Positions 63,122-64,000 of a stretch of 64,000 nucleotides of DNA are shown here, piece after piece. The notes under the pieces are model-generated. The model saw nothing but the letters and a program-made list of their open reading frames with translations. It did not search any database and was not told the origin of the DNA. A program made the translations under genes and the position numbers. Within the stretch, counting starts at the first letter, position 1. Each line of letters starts with the position of its first letter. Origin of the DNA: Robertkochia flava (GTDB taxonomy: Bacteria > Bacteroidota > Bacteroidia > Flavobacteriales > Flavobacteriaceae); contig NZ_JAINZT010000002.1 of NCBI RefSeq assembly GCF_020166515.1, forward strand, positions 806,001 through 870,000. The letters run 5' to 3'.

Positions 63122-64000
63122 GTGCAGCATATTTTTAATAACATAAAAGGAGATAAAACGATTTGGGCGGTCGTGGCTTTGCTGGCCTTGTTTTCGTTCT
63201 TACCGGTGTACAGTGCCAGTACCAATCTGGTTTATGTGGTGGGTAACGGAACGACGCTGGGGCATCTGGGCAAGCATGCCTTCCTTTTATTTGTTGGGTT
63301 TGGGATTATTTACGCCATACACAAGATTCCCTACCGTTATTTTAAAGGACTCTCCATCCTGGCTATGCCTGTGGTGATCCTATTGCTGATTTTTACCCTC
63401 GCCCAGGGAACAACTATTGGTGGGGCCAATGCCAGTCGATGGATACAGGTTCCCTTCGTTGGGATCTCTTTTCAAACATCCACCCTGGCGGCTATTGTGC
63501 TGTTACTCAACGTGGCACGGTACCTGGCAAAGATCAAGGATGAAAAACCGACTTTTAAAGCGTCAATTCTTCCGCTTTGGATACCGGTTTTTTCAGTTTT
63601 AGCTTTAATTTTGCCAGCCAATTTTTCGACAACTGCCATCCTGTTTCTTATGGTTATGGTGGTGTGCTTTTTAGGGGGATATCCCACCAAATACCTGTTG
63701 GGTATCCTCGGAGCCGGACTTGTGGTACTCACCATGTTCGTGCTCACCGCTAAAGCGTTTCCGGGATTGTTCCCAAACAGGGTGGATACCTGGATGAGTC
63801 GTATCGAAAATTTTGCCGGTGACGATGATCCCTCCGGGGATTATCAGATCGAAAAGGCAAAGATCGCTATAGCCCGGGGAGGGGTTATAGGTATGGGTGC
63901 CGGGAAGAGTGTAATGAAGAATTTCCTGCCCCAAAGTTCATCAGATTTTATTTATGCTATCATCGTAGAAGAATATGGCCTTGCCGGAGGATTGACCCTG
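63122..64000 (+). CDS. ftsW: Lipid II polymerase FtsW (partial, runs off window)
   Basis: A frame beginning at GTG 63122 (an in-frame TAA lies at 63098-63100, and no ATG is available) stays open to the last base, giving 293 residues. It is a polytopic SEDS protein: LPVYSASTNLVYVVG after the first span, GGANASRWIQVPFVGISFQ, and AKIAIARGGVIGMGAGKSV followed by FLPQSSSDFIYAIIVEEYG, the SEDS signature. FtsW polymerises septal glycan with FtsI. The last spans are outside the window. Confidence 0.93.
   Translation, partial: MQHIFNNIKGDKTIWAVVALLALFSFLPVYSASTNLVYVVGNGTTLGHLGKHAFLLFVGFGIIYAIHKIPYRYFKGLSILAMPVVILLLIFTLAQGTTIGGANASRWIQVPFVGISFQTSTLAAIVLLLNVARYLAKIKDEKPTFKASILPLWIPVFSVLALILPANFSTTAILFLMVMVVCFLGGYPTKYLLGILGAGLVVLTMFVLTAKAFPGLFPNRVDTWMSRIENFAGDDDPSGDYQIEKAKIAIARGGVIGMGAGKSVMKNFLPQSSSDFIYAIIVEEYGLAGGLTL

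Overview
The window reads as chromosomal DNA of a gliding-type member of the Flavobacteriia (Bacteroidetes). The evidence is gldA, gldB and gldC; a DUF5686 outer-membrane protein; DUF3857 proteins; a DAHP synthase with a C-terminal chorismate mutase; an N-extended CNT nucleoside transporter; and many promoters of the Bacteroidetes form TTTG-N18-21-TAnnTTTG with little Shine-Dalgarno signal. I saw no insertion sequence, prophage, CRISPR array, rRNA or tRNA. The content is almost all core genes, so the novelty lies mainly in regulatory leaders, fusions and degenerate domains.

Layout. 0-9 kb: the end of an ergothioneine EgtB gene, two small secreted proteins, a TlpA-like/DsbD-alpha redox pair, thyA, a nucleoside transporter, a bifunctional nuclease, etfBA and, divergently, pdhB. 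9-15.5 kb: DUF5686 protein, soluble and membrane pyrophosphatases side by side, deoxynucleoside kinase. 15.5-27.2 kb: a methionine/SAM region with metK, a metX-aspartokinase-homoserine dehydrogenase triple fusion, a sulfhydrylase, split metH and metF. It carries three SAM riboswitch candidates of two classes: SAM-II before metK, and SAM-I before the fusion and before metH. 27.2-30 kb: a PagL-like outer-membrane enzyme, a DUF2807 lipoprotein and gldA.

30-34.2 kb: an aromatic amino-acid operon (pheA, aminotransferase, tyrA, DAHP synthase-chorismate mutase). It is preceded by a previously uncalled 25-residue leader peptide packed with Phe/Tyr and by a strong intrinsic terminator immediately upstream of pheA. 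This has the architecture of classical transcription attenuation and is the most exciting item here. 34.7-44.3 kb: rsgA, dtd, a DUF3857 transglutaminase and its catalytically dead paralogue, a MazG-like enzyme, aroA (TTG start), queA behind a structured leader, and rlmN. 44.7-55 kb: polyprenyl synthase, an ECF sigma/anti-sigma-like/outer-membrane cassette, dnaG with a ligand-less zinc-ribbon region, a response regulator with Glu at the phospho-acceptor site, nadE, gldB-gldC and a small unknown, engB and a hydrolase.

55.2-64 kb: the start of the division and cell-wall (dcw) cluster, mraZ-rsmH-ftsL-ftsI-murE-mraY-murD-ftsW, tightly packed and cut by the window end. Upstream of mraZ lie four boxes at exact 10-bp spacing that look like the MraZ operator.

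All calls are from reading motifs and context; no database search, alignment or RNA folding was run.
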